From: an uncultured Collinsella sp.
GTDB taxonomy: Bacteria > Actinomycetota > Coriobacteriia > Coriobacteriales > Coriobacteriaceae
Length of the DNA stretch: 64,000 nt
Reading direction: 5' to 3'
NCBI GenBank assembly: GCA_938023705.1
Contig: CALJDJ010000070.1
Coordinates: forward strand, 62,001-126,000
A program made the position numbers and the translations under genes. Every line of letters begins with the position of its first letter. Position 1 is the stretch's first letter. Positions 63,360 through 64,000 of this stretch are shown in pieces. Below the pieces are notes generated by a model. The model was given only the letters and a program-made list of their open reading frames with translations, made no database searches and had not been told where the DNA came from.

Positions 63360-64000
63360 CTAGCGCTGGACGTAGGCGCGAACGAGCTCGTAGGTGTTGC
63401 GCACACCGTCGATGTGGCTGCGCTCGTAGTTGTGGCTCGCGTACACGCCGGGGCCGATCAGGCCATGGCGAATGTCGTAGCCGGCCGAGAGCGTGGCCTC
63501 GACGTCGGAGCCGTAGTGCGGGTACACGTCGATGGCGTAATCGAGCTCCAGCTCGCGCGCGATGTTGGACAGCGTGGTCACCAGGTCGTAGTTGTACGGA
63601 CCGCCCGAATCCTTGGCGCAAATCGAAACCATGCGCTCGGTGCAACCCAGGTCGTCGCCCACGCAGCCCATGTCCACGCTGATCATCTCGCGCGTATCGG
63701 CCGGCACGAAAGCGCCGCCGTGACCGACCTCCTCGTACACGGTAAAGAGCAGCGATACCTTGCGCGAAAGCGTCACCTCGCCGCCAGCAACGGCGCGGGC
63801 CAAACCCAGCAGAATCGACGCGGACAGCTTGTCGTCAAGGAAACGACTCTTGATGTAGCCGCTCTCCGTCACCGTGGTGCGCGGATCCATAGCGATGATG
63901 TCTCCAGCCTGAATGCCCAGCTCGAGCACGTCGTCCTTGCTGTCGACGTTCTCGTCGAGCAGGATTTCCATGTTCTTCTCGATGGTCTTGACCGGCTCGT
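63360..64000 (-). CDS. M42 family aminopeptidase (5' end beyond window)
   Basis: The C-terminal 213 residues are in the window; the frame stays open through 64000, so the gene begins outside. M42 enzymes are dodecameric metallo-aminopeptidases. FLDDKLSAS carries the bridging Asp; YEEVGHGGA the catalytic and metal Glu pair; SVDMGCVGDD another ligand; and ERSHIDGV near the end the last His. A terminator follows the stop. Confidence 0.9.
   Translation of the reverse strand, partial: EPVKTIEKNMEILLDENVDSKDDVLELGIQAGDIIAMDPRTTVTESGYIKSRFLDDKLSASILLGLARAVAGGEVTLSRKVSLLFTVYEEVGHGGAFVPADTREMISVDMGCVGDDLGCTERMVSICAKDSGGPYNYDLVTTLSNIARELELDYAIDVYPHYGSDVEATLSAGYDIRHGLIGPGVYASHNYERSHIDGVRNTYELVRAYVQR

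Noticed and set aside
1..64000. tRNA and rRNA genes
   Set aside because: No T-loop/anticodon cloverleaf pattern or rRNA signature was found by reading both strands; a dedicated scan was not possible.

Overview
The window is about 60% GC and reads as chromosome from a Coriobacteriia actinobacterium, most like Collinsella. Grounds: gene content (class III fructose-1,6-bisphosphatase, FolD/FchA/Fhs one-carbon genes, desulfoferrodoxin-type superoxide reductase, AddAB rather than RecBCD, surface proteins with Ser/Lys/Asp-rich stalks), Gly/Ala-rich codon use, and hairpin repeats scattered between genes. The genus is inferred, not proven. No rRNA, tRNA, CRISPR array or complete insertion sequence was found.

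Layout. 1-9.5 kb: a methionyl-tRNA-synthetase-like protein, an RsmB/RsmF-type RNA methyltransferase, a 56-residue membrane protein, a TIM-barrel protein probably made from a leaderless transcript, DegV, class III FBPase and two GtrA paralogues. 9.2-18 kb: a triple hairpin repeat, then a two-gene minus-strand operon of transcobalamin-like (DUF4430) surface proteins. One is about 2,400 residues, and a cobalamin riboswitch precedes it. 18-24 kb: ABC1 kinase with a phasin-like partner, C69 dipeptidase, a 231-bp element bounded by 30-bp inverted repeats, FolD and FchA. 24-32.4 kb is an accessory stretch: a zinc-ribbon protein broken by an amber codon, two paralogous lipoproteins, a secreted PI-PLC-like protein with an LAxTG signal, a YhcG-type nuclease, an ADP-ribosylglycohydrolase remnant, tiny ORFs and a frameshifted SHOCT protein. 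32.4-40.4 kb: zinc-ribbon protein, CDF transporter, membrane protein, Fhs and ruvCAB with a LexA-like box. 40.4-58.1 kb: a NadE-like protein whose two active sites are both degenerate, superoxide reductase, SWIM-SNF2 helicase, DnaE, AddA/AddB and a TrpR-like regulator. 58-64 kb: a four-helix membrane protein, an Rrf2 regulator divergent from cysK, mnmA, an HTH-HipA-like kinase fusion and the 3' part of an M42 aminopeptidase.

How the genes work together. FolD, FchA and Fhs interconvert formyl-, methenyl- and methylene-tetrahydrofolate. RuvCAB, AddAB, DnaE and the SNF2 helicase form a replication/recombination group. Rrf2 probably controls cysK, and cysteine is the ultimate sulfur source for MnmA thiolation. 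The most unusual unit is the riboswitch-controlled DUF4430 operon. It looks like a cell-surface corrinoid capture system that pairs transcobalamin-like domains with a PQQ-type beta-propeller on an Ig-like stalk. Several genes look like pseudoenzymes or decaying genes and are listed separately.
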